Positions 48,445 to 58,900 of a stretch of 64,000 nucleotides of DNA are shown piece after piece. The stretch spans positions 1 to 64,000 of the forward strand of contig HG326877.1 in assembly GCA_000470055.1 (NCBI GenBank), written 5' to 3'. Positions within the stretch are counted from its first letter, which is position 1. Each line of letters opens with the position of its first letter. The notes below the pieces were generated by a model that was not told the origin of the DNA, did not search any database, and worked only from the letters and a program-made list of their open reading frames with translations. The stretch is from Campylobacter coli 76339. Lineage in GTDB: Bacteria; Campylobacterota; Campylobacteria; Campylobacterales; Campylobacteraceae. Both the position numbers and the translations under genes were made by a program.

Positions 48445-48915
48445 TTAAAATTTCACTAAAATAATTTTTATATGTGAAATCTTATCAAAAAAACTTATTT
48501 TATTGTCACAAACTTCGTAAAAAATTTCATAATTTGCACTATTTAATTTCTGATTAAATCCACATTGAGTTTTTTCTATATTTTTGCCATTCCATAGAGG
48601 TTTTGCTTCTAAAATATCTTTTAATATATCTTCATAATAGGTGTTCTTAAAAAATTTTTGATTAAATACTGTCTTGCTATAACATACCGAATTCAAACAA
48701 ATATCCTCTCTTATTTTAAGCTTGAAAAAGGCTTGGCCTAATTTATAAACTTCTAAATTTAAAGCCTTATTTTCCTTTTTCAAAAAGCCAAAATCGTTGA
48801 TTTTAATAGCTGGAGTATTAAATACAACCTTCATTTTTTGGCTAGGATATTCTTGATTTTTTAAAGCACAAGCACTGAAAAACAAAAGTAAAAAAAAGAT
48901 AAAAATTTTTTTCAA
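48445..48915 (-). CDS. Small putative lipoprotein
   Basis: This 156-residue protein has a lipobox ending LFFSAC (Cys16). The mature part is small, basic and mostly beta, with cysteines in REDICLNSVCYS, QCGFNQ and EVCDN that may form disulfides. Unknown function. It is co-transcribed with the neighbouring periplasmic protein and probably acts at the same envelope site. Confidence 0.78.
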   Translation of the reverse strand: MKKIFIFFLLLFFSACALKNQEYPSQKMKVVFNTPAIKINDFGFLKKENKALNLEVYKLGQAFFKLKIREDICLNSVCYSKTVFNQKFFKNTYYEDILKDILEAKPLWNGKNIEKTQCGFNQKLNSANYEIFYEVCDNKISFFDKISHIKIILVKF

Positions 48916-48925
48916 TACTCTTAAC

Positions 48926-49417
48926 CTATTTTAAATTTTTAAAGCTAAGATTTAATTCTAAATTAAGCTCTTTAACCATTTTCATCACAGCTTGCAAATC
49001 ATCAATTTGCTTTGCAACCACACGAATTTCATCTCCTCGTATGGAAGAACTTACCTTTAATTTACTGTCTTTAATAGCCTTATTGATTTTCTTAGCATTT
49101 TCACTATCAATGCTATCATTAGCTTTTAAATTCAAACGAAACATCGCTCCACTTTCGCGTGAAAGCTCTTTAATAGCATTAGAATTAATGCCCCTTTTTA
49201 TAAGTTTTGAAATCACAATATCTTTCAAAACATCAAGCTTTGCTTCACTTGAAGAATGAAGCTTAAAAATACTGTCTTTCTCGCTGAATTCAATTTCACA
49301 CTTAATACCTTTTAAATCATAGCGAGAATCAAGCTCTTTTTTTGCTTGCTCAAAAGCATTTTTAAGCTCTTGTTTATCCAAAGCCGCTGAAATATCAAAA
49401 CTATGTTCACTTGCCAT
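48926..49417 (-). CDS. YajQ family nucleotide-binding protein
   Basis: This 163-residue protein comprises two ferredoxin-like domains. [20 protein letters not shown] and SRYDLKG at the N-terminus, and [21 protein letters not shown] in the C-terminal half, are signatures of YajQ. Family members bind nucleotides, and in some bacteria c-di-GMP, to control transcription; that has not been shown for Campylobacter. It overlaps the upstream dehydrogenase by 11 bases. Confidence 0.93.
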   Translation of the reverse strand: MASEHSFDISAALDKQELKNAFEQAKKELDSRYDLKGIKCEIEFSEKDSIFKLHSSSEAKLDVLKDIVISKLIKRGINSNAIKELSRESGAMFRLNLKANDSIDSENAKKINKAIKDSKLKVSSSIRGDEIRVVAKQIDDLQAVMKMVKELNLELNLSFKNLK

Positions 49418-50342
49418 TTTCTATCCATTCTTTTAAATTATCATAAACCATAGACATCAATTTTTCCACCGCTTCTTTGCTTGCCCAAGCCACATGTGGA
49501 GTAATGATGAGATTTTCTTTATTTTTGATATTTAAGAGAGGATGATTTTTCACCATAGGCTCACTCTCTAAAACATCAAGTCCTACGCGGATATTTTTTT
49601 CATCCATTATTTTTGCCAAATCATTTTCATTAATGATTCCACCCCTGCCTACATTAACCAAAATCGCATTATCTTTTAAAAGTTTTAAATTCTCATAAGT
49701 AAGCAAATTTTTTGTTTTTTCATTCAAAGGAGCATGAATGCTAACAACATCGCAAGTTCTTAAAAGCTCTTCCAAATTTAAGCATTCAAATTCAGCGTTT
49801 TGATTGAGTCCGCTTGTTGAATAATAACAAATTTTAGCCCCAAAAGCACTAGAAATTTTAGCCACTTCTTTGCCTATGCTGCCTAGTCCTATAATACCGT
49901 GCTTTTTACCCTCCATTGAATTTAAAATTCTACTAAAATCCGTAAAGATAGGGCTATCGCACCATTTACCCTCTTTGCTCCATTTATCATAGTAAGGAAT
50001 ATGATTTAAAAAAGCAAAAATAAATGCAAAGGTATGCTGAACTACGCTCATAGTAGAATATCCAGCAGCATTTTTTACGATAATACCCTTTTCTTTGGCG
50101 TATTCAACATCGATATTGTTTACACCCGTAGCCGTTTCTAAAATAAGCTTTAAATTAGGACAAGCATCCATAACTTCTTTATCAATAACAACTTTATTTG
50201 TCATAACCACATCTGCATCTTTTAAACGCTCTATGGTTTCTTTTCTATCTGTTAAAGCATGACTTTGAAACTCTCCAAAATGCTTAAAAATACTTAAATC
50301 ATAATCCCCTAAAGTTGCTGCATCTAAGCATACGATTTTCAT
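49407..50342 (-). CDS. D-isomer-specific 2-hydroxyacid dehydrogenase
   Basis: This 311-residue NAD-dependent dehydrogenase has cofactor loop [24 protein letters not shown] with the catalytic Arg nearby, a Glu in GLDVLESEP, and catalytic His in ITPHVAWAS. It acts on a small 2-oxo acid such as hydroxypyruvate or glyoxylate; the exact substrate is not determined by sequence. Confidence 0.92.
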   Translation of the reverse strand: MKIVCLDAATLGDYDLSIFKHFGEFQSHALTDRKETIERLKDADVVMTNKVVIDKEVMDACPNLKLILETATGVNNIDVEYAKEKGIIVKNAAGYSTMSVVQHTFAFIFAFLNHIPYYDKWSKEGKWCDSPIFTDFSRILNSMEGKKHGIIGLGSIGKEVAKISSAFGAKICYYSTSGLNQNAEFECLNLEELLRTCDVVSIHAPLNEKTKNLLTYENLKLLKDNAILVNVGRGGIINENDLAKIMDEKNIRVGLDVLESEPMVKNHPLLNIKNKENLIITPHVAWASKEAVEKLMSMVYDNLKEWIENGK

Positions 50343-50345
50343 TTT

Positions 50346-51515
50346 TTATCCTTCAATAATATGTCCTACAAATTTAGAATAATTATCAAGTACAAGTCCA
50401 CCTTTTCTAAAGCCTAAGCCACAACCCTCATAAGCAAAGAAAACACCTGCTTGATAGTATTCATTATCATATGAGTTAAATTCTACATATTCTTGATAAA
50501 TGTTTTTATTGTTTCCGTAAGGACCTACATTCTCGTGTAAAATTTTACCTTCTTTGATTATACTAACATTTGCCCCTTCTCTACCAAAAACAGGTTTTTT
50601 CACATAAACTTTTCCTTCTAAAGGAGTATCTCGTGTTTCTAAAAGTAATGGGTGATTTGGGAAAAGCTCCCATAAAATTTTTAAAATTCCCTTAGATTGA
50701 AATAAAAGCGTATAAGCAGGATTTAAAATAATAGCTTTTTGATTTCTCATAATCTGTGTTAAAAGCATGGCAAGCTCACCTTCTTCTATGGCTATATCCT
50801 CCCAAGGAACGAGCTTAAACCAATATTCATAATTTACACCCTCTTTAAAAATTCCTTCTTCGCTAAATTCCACCTCGTCCACGAAAGAAAAATCTGTTTC
50901 AAATCCTGCTTCATTTGCGATATGAGCAAGTAATTTTGTAGTGATTTCTTCTTCTTTGCTTCCTGCTACGCTTGAAAAAAGAATTTTCCACCCTTGATAG
51001 TATTCTTCAAAACCTTGAGTATCCTCCTCAAGAGTGATCAATCTTTTAAAATTATCCATTAAACTTTCATAAATACTATTAAATTGTTTACTTTCATCCA
51101 TGCCATTTTGCTTTAAAATCGCCCATTGCAAGATCGCACTTTCAAAAAGAGCAGTGGGGGTATCTGCATTAAATTCTATAAGCTTGATAGGCTTACCATC
51201 AAGACCACCTGCTAAATCAAAACGACCGTATAAATGCCAATGTACTTCATTTTCCCAGCTCATTTTGATAGCATCGACAAGATTAAAAGGAATTCCAAGC
51301 TCATCAAAACGATTGTTATCTATAACATTTTGCGCTGCAGCTACAAACATATCATAAAGCTCATTCACTGCTTCATAATAAGCATTGGCTTCTTTTTCGC
51401 TTACACATACTAATTTATCGCTTATATAATCACTTCCATCTTCATCGCTATGCCATGAAAATCCTATACTTTCCAAATAATCTTTTTGAAGTTTTTCAAC
51501 CTGTACCACTCTCAT
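50346..51515 (-). CDS. Glutathionylspermidine synthase-like ATP-grasp protein (YgiC type)
   Basis: This 389-residue ATP-grasp protein covers the synthetase part of glutathionylspermidine synthase only; there is no amidase domain. It contains HWHLYGRFDLAGG, EFNADTPTALFE, NPAYTLLFQSKG and KPVFGREGANVSI, matching the YgiC/YjfC subgroup. Substrates are unknown, and these proteins are not proven to make glutathionylspermidine. The gene upstream encodes a Ser-rich lipoprotein 9 bases away, recalling the E. coli ygiB-ygiC pair. Confidence 0.88.
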   Translation of the reverse strand: MRVVQVEKLQKDYLESIGFSWHSDEDGSDYISDKLVCVSEKEANAYYEAVNELYDMFVAAAQNVIDNNRFDELGIPFNLVDAIKMSWENEVHWHLYGRFDLAGGLDGKPIKLIEFNADTPTALFESAILQWAILKQNGMDESKQFNSIYESLMDNFKRLITLEEDTQGFEEYYQGWKILFSSVAGSKEEEITTKLLAHIANEAGFETDFSFVDEVEFSEEGIFKEGVNYEYWFKLVPWEDIAIEEGELAMLLTQIMRNQKAIILNPAYTLLFQSKGILKILWELFPNHPLLLETRDTPLEGKVYVKKPVFGREGANVSIIKEGKILHENVGPYGNNKNIYQEYVEFNSYDNEYYQAGVFFAYEGCGLGFRKGGLVLDNYSKFVGHIIEG

Positions 51516-51524
51516 CTTTTTTCC

Positions 51525-52133
51525 TTAAGATCCAAAAGAAGAACTTGAACTTGAAGATGCTTTAGATCCGCCACCAAAAAATCCTGATTTTGAGGCACTT
51601 GAAGCAGAACCTGCTGTACCTGCTTTATTGAAACTATTAACGCTTCTTTGATAAGCGCTTTGATTTGAAAAAGCACCTCGTTGCTGATTGGCAAAATTTT
51701 GATTATTAAAAAGCTTAGAACCTATCCAGCTACCCAAAATCGCACCCGCAGCACTTGCAAGCAGAGTTTCTCCTAAGCTTAATCCTCCACTACTGATTTG
51801 ACCCTCCTCTTTGGTCAAATTTGAAGTACCATTATCAATCTTTGCCGCTTCTTCTTTGATAAGTGCATCCATCTCCTCTTTGCTTAATACTCTTTCTGTG
51901 CCGTTAATATCTTTTAAAACAACTCTAGTTTCATCACTTGGAAATTGATCTTTGATTTTATATTGACCTGGAGCGATTTCTTCGATGATAACAAAAGCTC
52001 CTTGAGCATTTGCTGCCTGATTTAAAGTATCGGTATTCTCGCTATTGTTTCCACAGCCTGCTAAAGCTCCACCCGCAACAGCTGCAAGGCCACTTATCAT
52101 ACCAATTTGGATAATTTTTTTGATTTTTTTCAT
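51525..52133 (-). CDS. Ser-rich lipoprotein, UPF0323/YgiB-like
   Basis: This 202-residue protein has a long signal ending GGALAGC (Cys27). The middle region (DQFPSDETRVVLKDINGTERVL) is followed by a Gly/Ala segment (ASAAGAILGSWIGSKLF, about 129-145) resembling a glycine-zipper helix. The tail is Ser/Gly-rich (KASSSSSSSFGS). It matches the Campylobacter UPF0323 family. From memory, its C. jejuni orthologue Cj0371 has been linked to virulence and chemotaxis. It pairs with the YgiC-like ATP-grasp gene. Confidence 0.83.
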   Translation of the reverse strand: MKKIKKIIQIGMISGLAAVAGGALAGCGNNSENTDTLNQAANAQGAFVIIEEIAPGQYKIKDQFPSDETRVVLKDINGTERVLSKEEMDALIKEEAAKIDNGTSNLTKEEGQISSGGLSLGETLLASAAGAILGSWIGSKLFNNQNFANQQRGAFSNQSAYQRSVNSFNKAGTAGSASSASKSGFFGGGSKASSSSSSSFGS

Positions 52134-52303
52134 AGTCTTGATCCTCGAATGAAATTTTAGAATTTATTTTTGATAAAATTTTAACAAAAAATAATCAATT
52201 AAGTCTTACAAAAAATATTTCTAAAGAAATAAAATGCAATTTTAATGCGTATTAAAATAAAATCAGGAATTTCAAAAACAGTAAATTTAACGGATTTTAA
52301 TAA
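52134..52303. other. Intergenic region before the Ser-rich lipoprotein gene
   Basis: This AT-rich gap of about 170 bases lies between the rpsU terminator and the lipoprotein ATG. It probably contains the promoter for the leftward run of seven genes. I see no reading frame of interest. Confidence 0.35.
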
Positions 52304-52325
52304 GAAAAAAAGCCCTTTCGGGCTT
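52304..52325 (-). terminator. Rho-independent terminator of rpsU
   Basis: On the minus strand AAGCCC-GAAA-GGGCTT is followed by TTTTTT. The GC-rich stem with a GAAA tetraloop and U-run is the most classical terminator in the window, just after the rpsU stop. Confidence 0.92.
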
Positions 52326-52329
52326 CGGG

Positions 52330-52542
52330 TTAGAGTCTTGACTCGTAGCGTCTAAGCATATAAAGTCTTTTAAGCATTTTTTTGCGTGCTGAAATTTTTT
52401 GTTTTTTGCGAATTTCAGTCATGGGCTCAAAAAATCTTCTTGCTCTTACTTCAGTAACAACTAGATTTCTATCTACTTGCTTTTTGAACTTACGATACGC
52501 TTCATCAAAAGACTCGTTAGGATGTACCTTAATTCCTGGCAC
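52330..52542 (-). CDS. rpsU: 30S ribosomal protein S21
   Basis: S21 (70 residues) is very basic, with the typical C-terminal run [18 protein letters not shown] longer reading from the ATG at 52554 exists, but the GTG at 52542 is preceded by AGGTGGTGAGGA and gives the standard start [12 protein letters not shown]21 assists translation initiation. It is monocistronic with its own promoter and terminator. Confidence 0.95.
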   Translation of the reverse strand: MPGIKVHPNESFDEAYRKFKKQVDRNLVVTEVRARRFFEPMTEIRKKQKISARKKMLKRLYMLRRYESRL

Positions 52543-52585
52543 AGTCCTCACCACCTTTCTGTGTAAATTTTTGTTGTGAAATATG

Positions 52586-52591
52586 ATTATA
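52586..52591 (-). promoter_or_regulatory. Promoter -10 box for rpsU
   Basis: The minus strand reads TTTTATAATCAT, with a perfect TATAAT 43 bases before the GTG start. Confidence 0.65.
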
Positions 52592-52651
52592 AAACATTTC
52601 TTATTAATCCAAACTTAGAAAGCGTTTAAAAATTGTTTTAGTTTTTTGGGC

Positions 52652-52657
52652 TATAAT
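52652..52657 (+). promoter_or_regulatory. Promoter -10 box for ccoG-cmeR
   Basis: GGGCTATAATCGC contains TATAAT 33 bases upstream of the preferred ccoG start, in the divergent gap with rpsU. Confidence 0.6.
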
Positions 52658-52690
52658 CGCAGTCATTAATATTTTATTATGAGGTTTTTT

Positions 52691-54067
52691 ATGGAAAGTC
52701 ATATTACCAACTATACCAAAAAGCGATATTTTGTATATTTAGTTGCAACGGTTGTGATATTTTGTTTACCTTTTATTACGATTAATGGGAATCATTTCTT
52801 TTTATTGAGTTTTGATCATTCTAAACTGAATCTATTTTTTATTTCATTCTCAACTCAAGAATTTTATCTTATGCCCTTTTTACTGATTTTTCTTTTTTTA
52901 TTTATATTTTTTATAACTACTCTAGGAGGAAGGGTATGGTGCGCTTGGAGCTGTCCTCAAACTATTTTTAGGGTGATTTATAGAGATATTATACAAACCA
53001 AACTTTTAAAAATTCGTAAAAATATTAATAATAAACAAAAAGAATATGAAGGATATTATTTTAAAAAAATTATAGCTGTAATTTTATTTTATTTTATATC
53101 TTTAGTAGCTGTAAGTAATTTACTTTGGTATTTTGTTCCACCTGAAGATTTTTTTGCTTATATACAAAATCCAGGCGAACACTTACTTTTGCTGGGTATT
53201 TTATTTTGTGCAAGTTTGTTTTTAACTTTAGATATTACCTATTTAGCAGAAAAATTTTGTATTTATGTATGCCCTTATGCAAGAGTTCAATCTGTAATGT
53301 TTGATCGTGATACCATGCAAGTGATTTATGATGAAAGACGCGGTGGAGTGATTTATGATGGACATACTAAACTTTACAAAAAACCACCTGAAGGTGAATG
53401 TATAGGCTGTGAGGCTTGTGTAAGTATTTGTCCTACTCATATAGATATACGCAAGGGTATGCAACTTGAATGTATCAATTGTCTAGAATGCGCCGATGCC
53501 TGTTCTAAAGTACAAAGCAAATTTAATAGACCAAGTTTAATTAATTGGACTAGCGTAAAAGCTATAGAAACACGAAAAAAAGTAAATTATTTCCGCTTTA
53601 GAACCATTGCTTATTTTATTGTCCTTCTGATTGCTTTGATTGCTTTGATAATCATGGGAAGTAAAAAAGAAAATATGCTTTTAAATATCAATCGTAGCAG
53701 TGAACTTTATCAAATTACACATACTCACAAGGGTGTAGAAATTTCAAATGCTTATACTTTTTTGTTTCAAAATACTGATTCTAAAACTCATGAATATTAT
53801 TTTGAAGCTAGCTTAGAAGGCGTTGATAATGGCTTAGAAATTATTCGTCCGAGCAAATCTTTTACATTAAAAGGAGGGGAGCAAACTAAAAAGATTGTTG
53901 TGATAAAAGCTACTAAAAAGTTAGCTGATAATGACCAAAAAGATGTGATTTTTCCACTTCACATCAAAGCTTATGCTAAGGATGATGACAAGATTGTTAT
54001 CTTTAGAGAAAGCATTTTTGTCTATCCTAAAAGTACAATTTTAAAGGAATATTATGAATCTAAATAA
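52691..54067 (+). CDS. ccoG: Cytochrome c oxidase accessory protein CcoG (RdxA/FixG)
   Basis: From the ATG at 52691 (preceded by GAGG) this is a 458-residue polyferredoxin-type membrane protein. It has several membrane helices, CAWSCPQTIFR in the NapH-like part, two ferredoxin motifs (CIGCEACVSICP and CINCLECADAC) and a C-terminal periplasmic Ig-like domain. CcoG helps reduce and deliver copper for cbb3 oxidase assembly. It overlaps cmeR by 14 bases, so the efflux regulator can be co-transcribed with it. An upstream ATG at 52679 lacks an SD. Confidence 0.93.
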   Translation: MESHITNYTKKRYFVYLVATVVIFCLPFITINGNHFFLLSFDHSKLNLFFISFSTQEFYLMPFLLIFLFLFIFFITTLGGRVWCAWSCPQTIFRVIYRDIIQTKLLKIRKNINNKQKEYEGYYFKKIIAVILFYFISLVAVSNLLWYFVPPEDFFAYIQNPGEHLLLLGILFCASLFLTLDITYLAEKFCIYVCPYARVQSVMFDRDTMQVIYDERRGGVIYDGHTKLYKKPPEGECIGCEACVSICPTHIDIRKGMQLECINCLECADACSKVQSKFNRPSLINWTSVKAIETRKKVNYFRFRTIAYFIVLLIALIALIIMGSKKENMLLNINRSSELYQITHTHKGVEISNAYTFLFQNTDSKTHEYYFEASLEGVDNGLEIIRPSKSFTLKGGEQTKKIVVIKATKKLADNDQKDVIFPLHIKAYAKDDDKIVIFRESIFVYPKSTILKEYYESK

Positions 54068-54689
54068 AGTGCCTTCTAAAAAAGTTTTAGCAAGGAAAGA
54101 AAAAATTAAAAATGTCGCTTTTGATCTATTTTTAACCAAGGGTTTCCAAGAAACCAGTTTAAGCGATATTATTAAATTATCCGGTGGCTCATATTCTAAT
54201 ATTTATGATAGCTTCCATAGTAAAGAAGGGTTATTTTTTGAAATTTTGGATGATGTTTGTAAAAAACATTTTGATTTGATAGCTTCTCAAACTCAAACTA
54301 TCGGGAATGGGAATTTAAGAGAAATTTTAATTTCTTTTGGACTTGCTTTTGTTGATATTTTCAACCAAGCTCAAACCGTGGCTTTTGGTAAAATTATTTT
54401 TTCTCAAGTTTATGATAAAAGCAAGCATTTTAAAAATTGGATTGAAAACAATCAAAAAGTTTTCTCCTATAGCATACTTATAGAACTCTTTAAAAAGCAA
54501 GATAATAGCTATATCTCAGATAATGCTCAAAAACTTGCTATACTTTTTTGCGCCATGCTAAGAGAACCTCACCATAGCTTAAATGTTTTAGCTGATGTTC
54601 CTTTGATGAGCAAGCAAGAGCAAAAAGAACATGTAGAATTCATTGTCAATATATTCTTAAAAGGAATTAAAAATAATACTTCATCTTGA
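54054..54689 (+). CDS. cmeR: TetR-family repressor CmeR
   Basis: This 211-residue regulator represses cmeABC and responds to bile salts. The N-terminal helix-turn-helix reads FQETSLSDIIKLSGGSYSNIYD (about 38-59). The remainder is an all-helical ligand-binding domain. Its 16-bp operator lies just downstream at 54753-54768. Compared with the NCTC 11168 protein as I remember it, many ligand-domain residues differ. Confidence 0.93.
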   Translation: MNLNKVPSKKVLARKEKIKNVAFDLFLTKGFQETSLSDIIKLSGGSYSNIYDSFHSKEGLFFEILDDVCKKHFDLIASQTQTIGNGNLREILISFGLAFVDIFNQAQTVAFGKIIFSQVYDKSKHFKNWIENNQKVFSYSILIELFKKQDNSYISDNAQKLAILFCAMLREPHHSLNVLADVPLMSKQEQKEHVEFIVNIFLKGIKNNTSS

Positions 54690-54731
54690 TTAAGAATAAA
54701 AAAGGGGAAAAATTATTAACCAAACTTTAGC

Positions 54732-54737
54732 TATAAT
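54732..54737 (+). promoter_or_regulatory. Putative -10 box of the cmeABC promoter
   Basis: TTAGCTATAATACA contains TATAAT 16 bases before the CmeR operator, so repressor binding would block early transcription from this site. Confidence 0.6.
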
Positions 54738-54752
54738 ACATCTTAAAAATTT

Positions 54753-54768
54753 TGTAATAAATATTACA
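54753..54768. promoter_or_regulatory. CmeR operator, perfect 16-bp inverted repeat
   Basis: TGTAATAAATATTACA is a perfect palindrome (TGTAATA-AA-TATTACA as commonly drawn) and equals the CmeR-binding site reported between cmeR and cmeA in C. jejuni. No point mutation of the type linked to CmeABC overexpression is present. Confidence 0.92.
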
Positions 54769-54796
54769 ATATATTAAAAAATTTAAGGCAAAAATC

Positions 54797-55900
54797 ATGA
54801 ATTTATTTCGAAAAAACACCCTTTTAATCTTAAGTGTTTTATTTTTATTTTCCGCTTGTAGCAAGGAGGAGGCGCCCCAGATGCAAATGCCTCCTCAATT
54901 TGTCAGTACAATGAGTGCTAAAGCTGAAAATATACCGCTTAGCTTTACTTATCCTGCAAAACTGGTTAGTGATTATGATGTTATCATCAAACCTCAAGTA
55001 AGCGGTATTATCGTTGAAAAACTTTTCAAAGCAGGCGATTTGGTTAAAAAAGGGCAAACTCTTTTTATTATCGAACAAGACAAATTTAAAGCAAGTGTAA
55101 ATTCAGCTTATGGCAAAGCTTTGATGGCTAGAGCAAATTTTGACAATGCTAGTAAAGATTATAACCGTTCAAAAACACTTTACAATAAAGGTGCAATTTC
55201 TCAAAAAGAATACGATAATGCTTTGGCTAATTTTAACAGCACAAAAGCAAGTCTTACTAGCGCTAGAGCAGATTTAGAAAATGCACGCATTGACTTAGCC
55301 TATACTCAAATCAAAGCTCCTTTTGATGGTGTTGTAGGAGATGCTTTGATCAATATAGGAGATTATGTAAATTCATCTTCAAGCGAGCTTGTAAGAATCA
55401 CAAATCTCAATCCAATCTATGCAGATTTTTATATTTCAGATACAGATAAACTCAACATTGTTCGCAACACCCAAGATGGAAAATGGGATTTAAGCAATAT
55501 CTATGCAGATTTAAATCTTAATGGAGAAGTAGTTAAAGGAAAGCTTTATTTTATAGATTCAGTTATCGATTCTAGTAGTGGAACGGTAAAAGCTAAAGCG
55601 ATTTTTGATAACAACAATTCTACTCTCTTGCCAGGTGCTTTTGCAACAATTACTTCGAGCGGTTTTATCCAAAAAAATGGATTTAAGGTTCCTCAAATTG
55701 CAATCAAGCAAGATCAAAATGAAGTTTATGTTTTTCTTTTTAAAGAAGGCAAGGTTGCTAAAGCTCCTATACATATAAGTTATCAAGATAATGAATATGC
55801 TATTATCGATAAAGGTTTACAAAATGGGGATAAAATCATTTTAGATAACTTTAAAAAAATCAGATTAGGTAGCGAAGTTAAAGAAGTTGGAGCACAGTAA
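54797..55900 (+). CDS. cmeA: Multidrug efflux periplasmic adaptor CmeA
   Basis: This 367-residue membrane-fusion lipoprotein of the CmeABC RND pump has a lipobox ending FLFSAC (Cys21). A lipoyl-like domain (VIIKPQVSGIIVEKLFKAGD), an alpha-helical hairpin (about 100-155) and beta-barrel domains follow in the usual order. It links CmeB to CmeC across the periplasm. It overlaps cmeB by one base. The sequence departs noticeably from the 11168 form at many positions in the hairpin. Confidence 0.96.
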   Translation: MNLFRKNTLLILSVLFLFSACSKEEAPQMQMPPQFVSTMSAKAENIPLSFTYPAKLVSDYDVIIKPQVSGIIVEKLFKAGDLVKKGQTLFIIEQDKFKASVNSAYGKALMARANFDNASKDYNRSKTLYNKGAISQKEYDNALANFNSTKASLTSARADLENARIDLAYTQIKAPFDGVVGDALINIGDYVNSSSSELVRITNLNPIYADFYISDTDKLNIVRNTQDGKWDLSNIYADLNLNGEVVKGKLYFIDSVIDSSSGTVKAKAIFDNNNSTLLPGAFATITSSGFIQKNGFKVPQIAIKQDQNEVYVFLFKEGKVAKAPIHISYQDNEYAIIDKGLQNGDKIILDNFKKIRLGSEVKEVGAQ

Positions 55901-58900
55901 TGTTTTCTAAATTTTTTATCGAAAGACCTATTTTTGCCTCTGTTGTAGCCATTATCATTTCTTTAGCTGGAGCTATCGGGCTTACAAATTTACCTATAGA
56001 ACAATACCCATCCTTAACTCCTCCTACAGTTAAGGTAAGTGCAACTTATACAGGTGCAGATGCTCAAACTATCGCAACAACAGTTGCAAGCCCTATTGAA
56101 GATGCTATCAATGGTGCTGATAATATGATATACATGGATTCGACTTCAAGTTCATCAGGAACTATGACTTTAACTGTATATTTTGACATAGGTACCGATC
56201 CTGATCAAGCAACCATAGATGTTAACAATAGAATTTCAGCGGCAACTGCAAAAATGCCTGATGAAGTAAAAAAACTAGGCGTTACAGTTAGAAAAACTTC
56301 TTCTACAACGCTTGCTGCTATTTCTATGTATTCAAGCAATGGTTCAATGAGCGCTGTAGATGTATATAATTATATTACCTTAAATATTTTAGATGAATTA
56401 AAAAGAGTTCCGGGCGTTGGAGATGCTAATGCTATAGGAAATCGTAATTATTCTTTAAGAATTTGGCTCAAACCTGATCTGTTAAACAAATTTGGAGCAA
56501 CAGCCACTGATGTTATCGCGGCAGTCAATGATCAAAATGCTCAATACGCTACAGGTAAAATCGGCGAAGAGCCTGTGACTCAAAAATCGCCTTATGTTTA
56601 TTCTATCACTATGCAAGGAAGATTACAAAGTCCTAGTGAATTTGAAAATATCATCCTAAGAACCAATGAAGACGGTTCGTTTTTAAGATTAAAAGATGTA
56701 GCAGATGTTGAAATAGGTTCTCAACAATACAGATCCCAGGGACGATTAAACGGAAATGATGCAGTTCCAATTATGATCAATCTCCAATCAGGAGCAAATG
56801 CCTTAAATACGGCAAAACTTGTAGAAGCTAAGATGCAAGAATTATCAAAAAGCTTTCCTGAAGGCTTAGAATATAAAATTCCATACGATACAACTAAATT
56901 TGTTATCGAGTCTATTAAAGAAGTTATAAAAACCTTTGTCGAAGCATTGATTTTGGTTATTATCGTTATGTATATGTTCTTAAAAAACTTCCGCTCGACA
57001 CTCATACCTATGATCGCCGTTCCTGTTTCATTACTAGGAACTTTTGCAGGGCTTTATTTGTTAGGATTTAGTATAAATCTTTTAACATTATTTGCTCTTA
57101 TATTAGCCATAGGCATAGTCGTAGATGATGCTATTATCGTGGTTGAAAATATAGATAGAATTTTGCACGAAGATGCAAATATCAGTGTTAAAGATGCTGC
57201 CATTCAAGCAATGGAAGAAGTGAGCTCACCTGTAATCTCGATTGTGCTTGTGCTTTGTGCCGTTTTCATACCTGTATCTTTTATTTCAGGCTTTGTGGGA
57301 GAAATTCAAAGACAATTTGCGCTAACTTTAGCTATATCTGTAACCATATCAGGTTTTGTAGCTCTTACCCTAACGCCTTCTTTATGCGCACTCTTTTTAA
57401 GACGCAACGAAAGCAAACCTTTTTATATCGTTCAAAAATTTAATGATTTCTTTGACTGGAGTACTTCTGTATTTAGCGCAGGAGTTGCTTACATACTTAA
57501 AAGAACTATTCGTTTTGTTTTGATTTTTTGTATTATGCTGGGTGCTATTTTTTATCTTTATAAACAAGTCCCTAGCTCTTTGGTTCCTGAAGAAGATCAA
57601 GGTTTGATGATAAGTATTGTTAACCTTCCTTCAGCTTCAGCTTTACATAGAACCATTTCAGAAGTTGACGCTATGAGTCAAGAAATCCTAAAAACCGATG
57701 GCGTAAAAGATGCGATGGCTATGATAGGATTTGATCTTTTCACAAGCTCACTTAAAGAAAATGCTGCTGCTATGTTTATAGGGCTTGAAGATTGGAAAGA
57801 TAGAAATGCAAGCGCTGATGAAATCATCATGGAGCTTAATAAAAAATTTGCCTTCGATCGCGATGCGGCAAGTGTATTCATAGGACTACCTCCTATACCT
57901 GGGCTAAGCATCACGGGTGGGTTTGAAATGTATGCTCAAAACAAAAGCGGAAAAAGCTATGATCAAATTCAAGAAGATGTAAACAAACTTGTAGCAGCGG
58001 CCAATCAAAGAAAAGAATTATACAGAGTTAGAACTACTCTTGATACAAGTTTCCCACAGTATAAACTCATCATCGATAGAGATAAATTAAAACATTTTAA
58101 TTTAAACATGAAAGATGTTTTTAGTACGATGAATGCAACTATAGGGACATATTATGTAAATGATTTTTCTATGCTCGGTAAAAACTTTCAAGTCAATATC
58201 CGCGCAAAAGGAGATTTTATAAATACCCAAAATGCATTGAAAAATATTTTTGTGCGTTCAAACGATGGAAAAATGATACCGCTTGACTCTTTCTTAACCC
58301 TACAAAGAAGCTCAGGACCAGATGATGTAAAACGCTTCAATCTCTTCCCAGCAGCGCAAATACAAGGACAACCTGCTCCAGGATATACTTCAGGACAAGC
58401 TATAGAAGCAATTTCTCAAGTAGCACAAGAAACTTTGGGTGATGATTATTCTATAGCTTGGAGTGGTTCAGCCTATCAAGAAGTTTCAAGCAAAGGAACA
58501 GCAAGTTATGCCTTTATTTTAGGAATGGTATTTGTATTCTTAATCCTAGCGGCACAGTATGAAAGATGGCTCATACCTTTAGCTGTTGTTACAGCAGTAC
58601 CTTTTGCCGTATTTGGATCATTTTTGCTTGTATATTTAAGAGGGTTTACTAATGATATATATTTCCAAACCGGACTCTTACTTTTGATAGGGCTTTCAGC
58701 TAAAAATGCGATTTTGATCGTTGAATTTGCCATGGAAGAACGCTTCAAAAAAGGAAAAAAAGTATTTGATGCTACTGTTGCAGCTGCAAGACTTCGCTTT
58801 AGACCGATTATTATGACTTCTTTAGCCTTTACTTTTGGTGTTTTACCGATGATTTTTGCAACCGGAGCAGGAAGTGCTTCAAGACATTCTTTAGGAACAG

